64,000 bases of DNA, taken from the NCBI RefSeq assembly GCF_014931565.1, contig NZ_CP063353.1, forward strand, positions 1,240,001-1,304,000, given 5' to 3'. This document shows, one piece after another, positions 34,889 to 43,468 of this stretch; the stretch's first letter is position 1, and every line of letters starts with the position of its first letter. A program made the translations under genes and the position numbers. Origin of the DNA: Clostridium sp. 'deep sea'. Lineage in GTDB: Bacteria > Bacillota > UBA994 > PWPR01. The notes under the pieces were generated by a model that was not told where the DNA came from, made no database searches, and saw only the letters and a program-made list of their open reading frames with translations.

Positions 34889-35752
34889 CTACAAAATAGG
34901 CACCCACACCTCAATATCTGCTATACCCTGCTCATTAACTTCTTCACCATACTTTACAAAATCATATTTTGCCTGATGATTAAGTTGATATGTTGAAGAA
35001 GGAAACCATTCTTTATAGATATAGTCTATAGTTAACTCAATTGAATCTTGTGGTTTAGCTCTTATAGAAAATACAACATAACGACTTTTTGGTAATTCTT
35101 TTACTACCATATTTTCTTTAACTCTATTTTTATCTTCAACTTCAATACAAGCATAATAATCAAAGCTTAAGCCTTTATCTTCTTTTTGCTCAGCGTTTTC
35201 GTAATCGTTAAAAGCAAATAGCCATGCCCTAGAAACCCGATTACTTATTTTATTTTTTGATTTGTGTAATTTTTTCCACAGTCTAGGTATAACAAATAAC
35301 CCCTTTAGAATACATGAGCTATAACCAACTAATGTTATTTCACCACAGTCTTCTAGTCTAACATCCATAATACTTTCACCCTTTAAGCTACAAGATTTTT
35401 GATATTTAGCAGTCAATGAAAACTTTTTAATCTTAAACCTAAATATTTTAGGACTTGTATGAAATGTTTTTTTAAAGGCATCGGTAAACGCTTGTTGTGA
35501 TTCATAGCCTGAGTTTAATGCTATGTCTATAATACTATGGTCTGTACATAATAGTTTTTTAGCAGCTTCACTTAGTCTTCTTTTTTTGATGTATTGATAT
35601 AGTGGCATACCAACTATGTTAGTAAACATCTTATGCATATGATATTTTGAGTAACCTATTTCTTTTGCTAACATTTCCATAGAATAGTTTCTGCTTAAAT
35701 CTTCTTCAATTAAGTCAACAATATATAGAACTCTGTCATAATTAGTTTTCAT
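34889..35752 (-). CDS. AraC-family regulator with effector-binding domain
   Basis: This 287-residue protein has two N-terminal AraC helix-turn-helix motifs (SMEMLAKEIGYSKYHMHKMF, DIALNSGYESQQAFTDAFKK) and a C-terminal GyrI-like effector domain (from about residue 125, EDCGEITLVGYSS to DIEVWVPIL). Such regulators bind small hydrophobic or drug-like ligands. It faces the radical SAM gene across a 200-base shared intergenic region, so it may control that operon, itself, or both. Confidence 0.88.
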   Translation of the reverse strand: MKTNYDRVLYIVDLIEEDLSRNYSMEMLAKEIGYSKYHMHKMFTNIVGMPLYQYIKKRRLSEAAKKLLCTDHSIIDIALNSGYESQQAFTDAFKKTFHTSPKIFRFKIKKFSLTAKYQKSCSLKGESIMDVRLEDCGEITLVGYSSCILKGLFVIPRLWKKLHKSKNKISNRVSRAWLFAFNDYENAEQKEDKGLSFDYYACIEVEDKNRVKENMVVKELPKSRYVVFSIRAKPQDSIELTIDYIYKEWFPSSTYQLNHQAKYDFVKYGEEVNEQGIADIEVWVPIL

Positions 35753-35846
35753 CTGAATACCTCCAATTCCATACTATCAAAATCTGCTTTTGTTTTCTTC
35801 ATCATTCTTGTTAATAATAGTAACCTAACATTGTATATATTGTATC

Positions 35847-35862
35847 CTTACAAAACTGTAAG
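35847..35862 (+). promoter_or_regulatory. BceR-type binding site candidate upstream of radical SAM operon
   Basis: CTTACA-AAAC-TGTAAG is a perfect 6-4-6 inverted repeat. It resembles the TNACA-N4-TGTAA repeat I recall for BceR-like regulators. A second half-like copy ACAGTAAG lies 20 bases on (35875-35882), two helical turns away. The site is 90 bases before the radical SAM start codon, fitting control by the two-component system at 33032-34695. Confidence 0.55.
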
Positions 35863-35952
35863 TCTACATATAAAACAGTAAGCTTAATCAATGTTTAATA
35901 AGCTGGCAAAGTTTTATGATTAACTCAAGATTAAAAAAAGGAGTAGTTAATT

Positions 35953-36939
35953 ATGATTGTTAATCCATATAAATCTTTTGCAGGTAAGGTTAAAGGGATT
36001 TTAGAAAAAAAATTTCCAAACTTTACTAATAGATATGTTATGCCATCTAGTATGGCTATAATAGATACTGTTTATAAAAAGGCTAGTAGAAAAAAGAGCA
36101 AGCAATATTTATGTAAAAAGCAGTTTCCCATTTTTAGGAATATTGAAATTGAAACTATTAACCGCTGTAATGGCAAGTGCTCATTTTGTAATGTTAATGC
36201 TATGGTAGACCCCCGCCCCTTTAGGCTAATGGAGGAGAGTTTATTCAGTAGTATTATTGAGCAATTAGCTTTGATAAACTATACTGGCGAAATTGCCTTG
36301 TATTCTAATAATGAGCCCTTACTTGATAAGAGAATTTATAATTTTTTAGAACTAGCTACAAAGAGGTTACCTAATGCCACTCACTATTTGTACACAAATG
36401 GCACATTATTAACTAGGGAGAAATTTATTAGTTTAATGAAGTATTTAGATTTTTTAATTATAGACAATTATAACGACAACCTACAGCTTATTAAACCAGT
36501 TAACGATATTTATAATTTAATTAAAAGTAGAAAATATAGCAATAGGGTAATAATACTATTAAGAAAACAAAATGAATTATTGTGTAACAGAGCTGGTAGC
36601 ACTGAAAACAGAGAAATAACTTCAAGAAAAGTATCTTCATGCTGTATGTATCCTTTTCAGCAAATGGTAGTGCGTCCCGATGGTAAGGTAAGTTTATGCT
36701 GTAATGACTCACTAGGTCAAATGACCCTAGGGGACCTCACCCAAACTAGTGTTATTAATGTTTGGAACAATGAAAAATTTGCTAAAATAAGAAGTGCAAT
36801 GTCAGGCGGCAGGCAAAATGTAAGTCTGTGTGCTAATTGCGATACAATAGTACCTAACGTTGTGGGCAGTAACCCACTACCCAAAAATTATCTTAAAAAG
36901 CTTTTTAAAACTGGTGAAGTAGGTGATATAAATGAGTGA
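35953..36939 (+). CDS. Radical SAM/SPASM protein
   Basis: This 328-residue protein has the radical SAM cluster motif C-x3-C-x2-C (Cys72, Cys76, Cys79 in RCNGKCSFCN) and a C-terminal SPASM-like Cys set (SCCMYPFQQMVV, KVSLCCND, LCANCD) for auxiliary Fe-S clusters. SPASM enzymes often modify peptides or make thioether, epimer or crosslink changes. The gene overlaps the ABC ATPase gene by 8 bases and probably works with the exporter. No precursor peptide is visible. AAAGGAG precedes the ATG. Confidence 0.88.
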   Translation: MIVNPYKSFAGKVKGILEKKFPNFTNRYVMPSSMAIIDTVYKKASRKKSKQYLCKKQFPIFRNIEIETINRCNGKCSFCNVNAMVDPRPFRLMEESLFSSIIEQLALINYTGEIALYSNNEPLLDKRIYNFLELATKRLPNATHYLYTNGTLLTREKFISLMKYLDFLIIDNYNDNLQLIKPVNDIYNLIKSRKYSNRVIILLRKQNELLCNRAGSTENREITSRKVSSCCMYPFQQMVVRPDGKVSLCCNDSLGQMTLGDLTQTSVINVWNNEKFAKIRSAMSGGRQNVSLCANCDTIVPNVVGSNPLPKNYLKKLFKTGEVGDINE

Positions 36940-37702
36940 TTTAGTTTTAAAAGCAGAAGACATTAAAAAATACTACGGCAACAGAGGCAATATGACTAAA
37001 GCTATTGATGGCATTAATCTAAATATAACTAAAGGTGATTTTATAGGCATTATGGGTGCCTCTGGCAGCGGTAAAACTACCTTACTTAATGTTTTATCTA
37101 CTATTGACACTGTAACAAACGGAAAAATTGTTATTGAAAGTAAAGATATAACTAAGCTATGCAGTGGTAAGCTAGCTAAGTTTCGCAGAGAGCAATTGGG
37201 ATTTATTTTTCAGGACTTTAATTTGTTAGATAACTTAACTTTGGGTGAAAATATTTCACTTGCGTTAGCTATTAATAAAGTGGACAAAAATACAATATTA
37301 CAGAGAGTGCAAGAAGTAGCTAGTTTATTAGGAATAGAGAATCAATTAAATAAATACCCTCATCAAGTTTCGGGTGGACAAAAACAAAGAGCTGCGGCAG
37401 CAAGAGCCATTGTAAACTCTCCTAATATTATTTTTGCTGATGAACCTACAGGTGCCTTAGATTCAAAATCTTCGCAAAATTTATTAAGTGCTTTACGAAA
37501 TATTAACAAACAACTACAGGCAACTATTTTATTAGTAACCCACGATGCCCATGCAGCAAGCTACTGTAAAAAGGTTTTGTTTTTAAAAGACGGTAAGATT
37601 TTTAATGAGCTCTGTAAAGGCAACACTACCAGAAGGCAGTTTTTTGATAACATATTAGAGGTTGTTGCGGTGCTTGAGGGGTATAATGATTATGATGTTT
37701 AA
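36932..37702 (+). CDS. ABC transporter ATP-binding protein (BceA-like)
   Basis: This 256-residue protein has Walker A GASGSGKTTLL near residue 38, the Q-loop, signature SGGQKQRAAAARA near residue 150 and Walker B IIFADEPTGALD. It is of the MacB/LolD/BceA branch, which powers transporters dealing with antimicrobial peptides. The start overlaps the radical SAM gene. It overlaps the permease gene by 17 bases. Its own ribosome binding site lies within the radical SAM gene, so translation is coupled. Confidence 0.93.
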   Translation: MSDLVLKAEDIKKYYGNRGNMTKAIDGINLNITKGDFIGIMGASGSGKTTLLNVLSTIDTVTNGKIVIESKDITKLCSGKLAKFRREQLGFIFQDFNLLDNLTLGENISLALAINKVDKNTILQRVQEVASLLGIENQLNKYPHQVSGGQKQRAAAARAIVNSPNIIFADEPTGALDSKSSQNLLSALRNINKQLQATILLVTHDAHAASYCKKVLFLKDGKIFNELCKGNTTRRQFFDNILEVVAVLEGYNDYDV

Positions 37703-39665
37703 GCTAAGCTTCCGAAATGCCATAAGAAGCTTTAAGGATTATATGGTTTACTTTTTAACCTTAGTATTTGTTATATCTTTATACTATGTATTTGCTTCAA
37801 TTTCTTATCAGCCATTTATTCAGAGCCTGTCTCCTGAAGCAGTTAAAGAAATCATTAGTCTGTTAGGCAGGGTAAATCTTGTTTTAATTGCTGTTGTAAC
37901 AGGATTTGTGTTTTATGCCAATAATTTTTTATTGAAAAGACGTGGTAAAGAACTAGGAGTATATATGACTATTGGAATTAGCCCTATAAAAATTAACATT
38001 ATGTTATTTTTAGAAGCTATATTTATTGGTGTAATTGCAATATTTATAGGGGTAGCCTTTGGCATTTCTTTAACTACTTTAATTGGTTTGTTAATAGTTA
38101 AAATGTTAGGTTTAAATCACATTGCTAGTCCCTTTGTTTTAGAATCTAGCTCTATTATTAATACTGCTAAGGTATTTATTTGTATTTTTATTGGTTCTGC
38201 ATTATTGAATTATTTTAGAATTGTTCGACTTAAGGTTGTAAATTTGCTAAACTCTTTTGGCAAACAAAAAAAGATTCAAAAAACTCACAAAGCAATCTTT
38301 GTAATATCTGTTATTGTTTTTATTCTTAGTGTTTGTGTTATGCTATATAGCTACAATACCTTTATTAACTATGGTATAGACTTTGGTCAATCTTTTATCT
38401 TAAACTCTGTTTATTTTTTAGCTATAGGTTTTGTTGCTTTTATTGCTAGCGGAACATATATTTTATCTTTTATTGCAGACCGTAATAAAAACATGGTTTA
38501 TAAAAATATAAATATTTTTACCTTTAAAAAAATGACTGATAATATTGTTAATAATAGTTTGGTAATTGGCACTATAGCTTTAATAATGTCTATAACACTA
38601 GTAGCTGTTGGCATGGGTTTTTCATATAAAAGCTGGCTTAATGAAAGCTTACTGGCTGAAGCTCCCTACTCTATCTCTGTAAGTTCTCTAACAACAGACC
38701 AAAAGATTGGTGATTTTTTACCGTATTTTAATAACAAAGGTTATGAGGTGAAAAATGCCTTAGAATTTAAAGTTTATGTAACTGATATTCAGCAGAATGA
38801 AGTTGTGGATAATTTTTTAATTATTAGAGATATAGATAAATACGACTTAAAATCAAATCTTAGTTATATTAAGCTAAGTGATTATAATAAAATTTTAGAT
38901 ATCATTGGTAAAAAAAACATAGTACTAAAAAATAATGAGGTAGCTATTAATAGCAGTAGTACTTTTTATAACGCAGTTAAAAGTTACTTTAAAAAACATA
39001 AAAGTTTAAACTTAAATAATACAATTGTTAATACTAGTATAAATCGTGTTTATGATTATAAAATTAGTGATGCTTTTTATGTTACAGGTAGTAATATAAA
39101 CCTTATTGTGCCAGATAATTTTGTGCCAAATAAGCAACCTAAAGTTTTAAAGTCTTTTATTATAAATACTAATACAGATTTAAGTATTAAGGATGTTAAA
39201 GAATTTAGAGATTATATGTTTAGCAAAACTGGTGGTTTTACTATGTCATCTCAGTCTGAGCAAATGGAATATAAATTAAAAAATGCTACCTATAAAATTG
39301 TAGCTAGTTTGTTTTTAGGTATGATTTTAATGGTGATTGGCTTAAGTATTTTATCACTACACCAAATGACAGATTCCATAGAGAGCCGAAAAAACTACAG
39401 TATTTTAAGTCATTTGGGAGTTTCGAACATGGCTCTTAAAATGTCGCTACTAAAACAAATTTGCTTCTATTTTTTAATACCACTAGCTATAGCTATACCT
39501 AATTTTATTGTAGCTATGAAGGTTATAGCCACCTGGTTTGGGATAGCTGGTTCGTTTTCCGTATCTGTAGCTTTCTTAACAACTTTTGGTGTTATTTTAG
39601 CTATTTACGTTTTGTTTATAATGCTAACCTACTGTAGCTGTCGTATGATCTTGAACTTATCATAA
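37686..39665 (+). CDS. BceB-like FtsX-domain ABC permease
   Basis: The ATG at 37686 is chosen because GAGGGG lies 4 bases upstream. The 659-residue protein has ten predicted membrane segments in the BceB pattern, with a large extracellular domain of about 200 residues between segments 7 and 8 (from about LNESLLAEAPYS to MEYKLKNAT). BceAB transporters give resistance to bacitracin-like and lantibiotic peptides, and signal to the BceS kinase. It shares the operon with the radical SAM gene. Confidence 0.9.
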   Translation: MIMMFKLSFRNAIRSFKDYMVYFLTLVFVISLYYVFASISYQPFIQSLSPEAVKEIISLLGRVNLVLIAVVTGFVFYANNFLLKRRGKELGVYMTIGISPIKINIMLFLEAIFIGVIAIFIGVAFGISLTTLIGLLIVKMLGLNHIASPFVLESSSIINTAKVFICIFIGSALLNYFRIVRLKVVNLLNSFGKQKKIQKTHKAIFVISVIVFILSVCVMLYSYNTFINYGIDFGQSFILNSVYFLAIGFVAFIASGTYILSFIADRNKNMVYKNINIFTFKKMTDNIVNNSLVIGTIALIMSITLVAVGMGFSYKSWLNESLLAEAPYSISVSSLTTDQKIGDFLPYFNNKGYEVKNALEFKVYVTDIQQNEVVDNFLIIRDIDKYDLKSNLSYIKLSDYNKILDIIGKKNIVLKNNEVAINSSSTFYNAVKSYFKKHKSLNLNNTIVNTSINRVYDYKISDAFYVTGSNINLIVPDNFVPNKQPKVLKSFIINTNTDLSIKDVKEFRDYMFSKTGGFTMSSQSEQMEYKLKNATYKIVASLFLGMILMVIGLSILSLHQMTDSIESRKNYSILSHLGVSNMALKMSLLKQICFYFLIPLAIAIPNFIVAMKVIATWFGIAGSFSVSVAFLTTFGVILAIYVLFIMLTYCSCRMILNLS

Positions 39666-39678
39666 TTAAACACTCTAA

Positions 39679-39711
39679 AGTAAGGTTGATATGAATTAAC
39701 CTTACTTTTTA
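39679..39711 (+). terminator. Terminator of the radical SAM-ABC operon
   Basis: AGTAAGGTT (39679-39687) and AACCTTACT (39698-39706) form a 9-base stem followed by a T-run. It lies 13 bases after the permease stop. Confidence 0.85.
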
Positions 39712-40401
39712 TTATGGACAAAAAATTCCAATGGCTAATGTGACTAATGAAAATAACAAAGGGTAATAGGTTACTTTATGCCCTAAATAAGCACCAAAAT
39801 AAGCTGCAACTATATTTGTGAACGGAAACGCCAAGCTACCAAATCCTACAGCGTAAAATAATGGTTTTAAGATAGGGTTCGCTAAGGTTGATGTTTCAAT
39901 ACCTATAGCACCACCCACAAATACACCTAGTATTAAAAATAATAATCCTGTTAAAGCTATTACTAAGTCTAAAACCGGGTGTTTTTTAGAAAACTCTTTG
40001 TCAATTTCAGAAATAGTTTTTGTTTTATCTATTTTAAATTTAAATCCTAACTCTAGTTTTTCTTTACCAGCTAGAATATCTTTAATACTAATATCTATTT
40101 CTATATTAGTGTTTAATTTTAATAGTCTGTTAATGAATTTTACAAAGGTCTTTTTATTAAATAGGGTATTAACAAAGTAATAAAGTTGTTCATTTTTTAA
40201 GACAATACAAAAAGCATAAGCATTTTTTTTAGTATTAGATTTTACTAATTTAATAAATCTAATATCATTTATGTTTATGTTTTGATAGCCATTAATACAA
40301 AATAGCTTAAGGCTATTTTTTTTAATTTTAGCGGCGTATTTAATTCTATTTAATAATTTTATGAATTTGCTAGGTTTATATTCTATTGAATTACTAGACA
40401 T
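39712..40401 (-). CDS. Hypothetical membrane protein
   Basis: This 229-residue protein has a cytoplasmic, beta-rich N-terminal half (INDIRFIKLVKS...FCIVLKNEQLYYF), perhaps PH-like, and three hydrophobic C-terminal segments (about 145-165, 177-200 and 207-228). I do not recognise the family. Its stop abuts the terminator of the converging ABC operon. Confidence 0.5.
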   Translation of the reverse strand: MSSNSIEYKPSKFIKLLNRIKYAAKIKKNSLKLFCINGYQNININDIRFIKLVKSNTKKNAYAFCIVLKNEQLYYFVNTLFNKKTFVKFINRLLKLNTNIEIDISIKDILAGKEKLELGFKFKIDKTKTISEIDKEFSKKHPVLDLVIALTGLLFLILGVFVGGAIGIETSTLANPILKPLFYAVGFGSLAFPFTNIVAAYFGAYLGHKVTYYPLLFSLVTLAIGIFCP

Positions 40402-40586
40402 AATAATACCTCTTTAATAATTGTAGTAGTAATTTTATGATAAGCAAATTATATTGTAAAGTAACTAAAAAGGAATAAGTTTACTACAATATGTTTTATT
40501 ATTTTACTCTTACTTTTGTGACAATAGCCCAGTTCAGTTCTTTTAAATAAGATAAATCTTGCGAACATTGTTCTATAATATTATTA

Positions 40587-40943
40587 CTATATCCTTTTAT
40601 CTGTACTATAATTTAACACTATCTCCCCATTTTTTAGTTGATTGTTAACATCAGTAATATTATCGTCGTATATGTAAGTTAAACCGTTATTCTCGTGAAC
40701 TAAAGAACCTTTGCAATAGAGGCTTACAGAAACATTAACCACCTCAACGCTTTTATCATAATTAAATTTAAAAACTTTCACTTTGTCTTTAAGATTTAAA
40801 GTCTCAAGCAACTCAGTTTGTTGCTTTGTATATTTTAGTGGCTTAATAGAGTTTAGTTCAGTATTTTTTGGTTCGTTTAGATATAAAAATATGCCTAAGG
40901 CCAAGGTTATTAACAAGATAACTGCTATTATTAATTTACGCAT
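40587..40943 (-). CDS. Hypothetical secreted or anchored protein
   Basis: This 118-residue protein begins with a signal-anchor (MRKLIIAVILLITLALGIF) and has a small outward domain with one Cys. There is no lipobox. I do not recognise it. GGAG precedes the ATG at about 9 bases. It stands alone. Confidence 0.5.
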   Translation of the reverse strand: MRKLIIAVILLITLALGIFLYLNEPKNTELNSIKPLKYTKQQTELLETLNLKDKVKVFKFNYDKSVEVVNVSVSLYCKGSLVHENNGLTYIYDDNITDVNNQLKNGEIVLNYSTDKRI

Positions 40944-41260
40944 TGTATTTCTCCTAGATTAATTTATTATATTAAAATTCTATTTATGGCACTAATGTTA
41001 TATGGATATATACCCAGAGTTGTTTATAGTTAAACGATTTAATTAGGAACAGAGGGTTATTTATTTGACCATGAGTTTATAATGCACCTATGTTGTTACT
41101 ATGTTTTGGGGTTGGTATTTTGTATATGAGAGTGATAGGTGTTGCTTTTAGGAGGGAGAACCCCTCCCCTACTGGTCAAGCGTTTCTGTTAATTACGATT
41201 TAAGGATTAAGAATTGTTGCAATAACGTTTTCGAAAATGTTCACTATCAAGGCACTAGAT
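40944..41260. other. Non-coding region with a GGAGGG palindrome
   Basis: No gene is seen. GGAGGG-AGAAC-CCCTCC at 41151-41167 is a member of the dispersed palindrome group also found at 21926 and at the IS4 target. The rest is AT-rich with no ribosome binding site or open frame of note. Confidence 0.5.
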
Positions 41261-41309
41261 AAAAATAAGCAGAGGGTGTACATGTGGTACTCCCTCTGCT
41301 TATTTTTTT
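41261..41309. terminator. Strong bidirectional terminator
   Basis: A 16-base stem (AAAAATAAGCAGAGGG at 41261-41276 and its complement at 41292-41307) is bounded by A and T runs on both sides. It lies 83 bases beyond the stop of the ABC-2 permease gene and can end minus-strand transcription of that operon. Confidence 0.85.
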
Positions 41310-41391
41310 CGTACAACAAAGATTTTTGCTTACAAAATATCTTACCTTAAAAAATTCTGCAAAATTTCGAGAGCGTTGATTCTCGCTAAAA

Positions 41392-42135
41392 TTACTCCCA
41401 TTTAAAGAGGGCTATTGCTAACCCGGTTAACAGCACAAACACTGATCCTAATATTGCTATATTAGCTAAATGTGAGCCTAAGCTTTCTCCTAGCCATACA
41501 CCTTGCAGTAATTTTACGGCGTAGGTTAGAGGTAATACATTTGACACTCTTAGCACACCAGCTGGCATCATTTCTAAAGGAAGCGTAGCTCCAGATAAAA
41601 ATAACATCGGAAAATAGATTATATAAGCGATAATATTTGCTGCTTTACTATTGGGTGAAACTCCTGCTATTAACAAGCCTATCGAAAACATGCTTACTGA
41701 TATTAAAACAAAGGCTATCAATGTTGGCAACAGGCTACCTAAAAAATGTAGATTAAAAACTATTTTACCGAATAATATCATAAATATTGTTCCTATTATT
41801 GTCATTACAAACATTACTACATATTGAGATAGTAGAATGTCTCTTGGGTTTAGCGGGGTTGCTTTAAATCTTTTTAGTATTTTTTTATTGCGATAATCTG
41901 CTATTACTAAGGGTAAGCTCATTAAGCCATTTACGGCAATAATCATACAAATATAAGATGGAACCAATACATCTACTGCCCCATGTCCATCAAAAAATGT
42001 TGAGGGGTCATTACCATAGATAGATCCAAATATTAATAACATCATAATTGGAAAGACAATTGCAAAGAATACATTCATAAACTCTCTAAAATATAATTTA
42101 AACTCGATTTTTGTGACTTTTATAAAATTAGACAT
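41392..42135 (-). CDS. ABC-2 type exporter permease
   Basis: This 247-residue protein has six membrane segments and the ABC-2 permease pattern (FREFMNVFFAIVFPIMMLLIFGS, then PLVIADYRNKKILKRFKATPLNP, then ATLPLEMMPAGVLRVSNVLPLTYAVKLLQG). Such pairs export drugs, lipids or polysaccharide parts. It starts 3 bases after the ATPase gene, so the two are one operon. The substrate is unknown. Confidence 0.9.
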   Translation of the reverse strand: MSNFIKVTKIEFKLYFREFMNVFFAIVFPIMMLLIFGSIYGNDPSTFFDGHGAVDVLVPSYICMIIAVNGLMSLPLVIADYRNKKILKRFKATPLNPRDILLSQYVVMFVMTIIGTIFMILFGKIVFNLHFLGSLLPTLIAFVLISVSMFSIGLLIAGVSPNSKAANIIAYIIYFPMLFLSGATLPLEMMPAGVLRVSNVLPLTYAVKLLQGVWLGESLGSHLANIAILGSVFVLLTGLAIALFKWE

Positions 42136-42138
42136 TTG

Positions 42139-43047
42139 TTATTCCCCCATTCTCTTCCCAGTCATTTTAATAAAGCTATTCTCTAGATTTGGTCGTTTTA
42201 TGTTTAGTTTGTTATAGTCTATTCCTAGCTCTACTAAAACTCTTATTAAAGCTTTTATGGTCTCTTCTTTTTGGGTAGTTATTTTAACAAAACCATTGTG
42301 TTGTTCTATACAGGCATTACTTAGTTTATGTTCTAAGGCTTGTTCAACTTCATCGGTGGTGGTAAAGGTTATTTCAATATCTATGTTGGAGCTAGCAATA
42401 ACTTCAGCTACTGTGCCAATAGCTTTAATTTTCCCCTCATACATTATAGCTAAGCGATCACATAAATACTCTGCCTCTTCCATGTAATGGGTGGTCATTA
42501 TTATGGTTCTACCTTCATCTTTGAGGTCTTTTAAGTACCTCCACATATCTCTACGAGCTGCTGGGTCTAACCCCGTTGTTAATTCATCTAAAAATATTAT
42601 TTTAGGATTAGAGATAAGTGCTAATATTATTGAGAGTTTTTGTTTTTGCCCGCCCGATAGTTTGTTTATATATGACTTGCGTTTATCCAATAAATCAAAG
42701 CGTTTTAGTAACTCAACATAAGAGTATGGCTCATCATAAAAGTTCTCAAACAACTCACATAGTTCATATACTTTTATTTTATCTTGATAACTTGTTTCTT
42801 GTAACTGTACTCCTATTTCCTTAAATAAGGTATGTCTGTCCTTTTTAGGGTCGAATGATAATACTTTTATTTTACCTGCTGTTACATCTTTAAGACCTAC
42901 AATACATTCGAGCGTTGTAGTTTTGCCTGCCCCATTTGGCCCTAACACACCAAATATTTCTCCTTTTTTTATGTTAAAAGATATATCATCTACAGCTTTG
43001 AGTTGTCCATATGTTTTAGTTAGGTTTTCAACTTTTATAATACTCAT
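42139..43047 (-). CDS. ABC exporter ATP-binding protein
   Basis: This 302-residue protein has Walker A GPNGAGKTTTLEC near residue 38, signature LSGGQKQKLS near residue 133 and Walker B KIIFLDELTTGLDP, with a C-terminal extension (from about residue 215) typical of drug/ABC-2 exporter ATPases. GGAGG is seen upstream. It pairs with the permease 3 bases downstream. Confidence 0.92.
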   Translation of the reverse strand: MSIIKVENLTKTYGQLKAVDDISFNIKKGEIFGVLGPNGAGKTTTLECIVGLKDVTAGKIKVLSFDPKKDRHTLFKEIGVQLQETSYQDKIKVYELCELFENFYDEPYSYVELLKRFDLLDKRKSYINKLSGGQKQKLSIILALISNPKIIFLDELTTGLDPAARRDMWRYLKDLKDEGRTIIMTTHYMEEAEYLCDRLAIMYEGKIKAIGTVAEVIASSNIDIEITFTTTDEVEQALEHKLSNACIEQHNGFVKITTQKEETIKALIRVLVELGIDYNKLNIKRPNLENSFIKMTGKRMGE

Positions 43048-43340
43048 AATACTTGCCTCCTACTTCTAAAGTATAAAATCTAGAAAAAGCTTAACATTAC
43101 AGCTCTAGTTTTTGAACATACCAGTACTTGATTATGTATTATTGGGGGTTTAATTAAGTAATACTTTAGGTTTACTTCTTATTTATTATGGCGAAACCCT
43201 TTAATTTATGTTAATAATCTTCCTTTTATTATATTAAAATTAGTACCTAAATTAAATATTATAGCAAGCTAGTTATTGTCTTAAATAAACAAAGGGGTTG
43301 TCGTGAAATAGGAATTTTAGCCCCTAAAAACAAGAAGTAA

Positions 43341-43393
43341 TAAAAACCTGCTAGGTATAACACTAAAGAACAGTGTACATGACCTAGTAGGTT
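43341..43393 (-). terminator. Terminator inside the IS1182 left end
   Basis: AACCTGCTAGGT (43345-43356) and ACCTAGTAGGTT (43382-43393) pair with one mismatch, enclosing CACT/AGTG. On the minus strand a T-run follows. It is placed to end the transposase transcript. Confidence 0.75.
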
Positions 43394-43468
43394 TCTTATT
43401 TTATGGTCTAATATTGAATTTTGGGTATAACAAATAAAGGTACAGTGGCTAAAGAGAAGCTTTTTCAA

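Noticed and set aside
35753-35952. Precursor peptide gene for the radical SAM enzyme (10-codon frame MFNKLAKFYD)
   Set aside because: It has no ribosome binding site and no leader-core pattern or Cys-rich core; most likely chance.
43259-43468. 69-codon frame in the IS1182 left end
   Set aside because: It lies over the inverted repeat and the transposase terminator hairpin; it is not a plausible gene.
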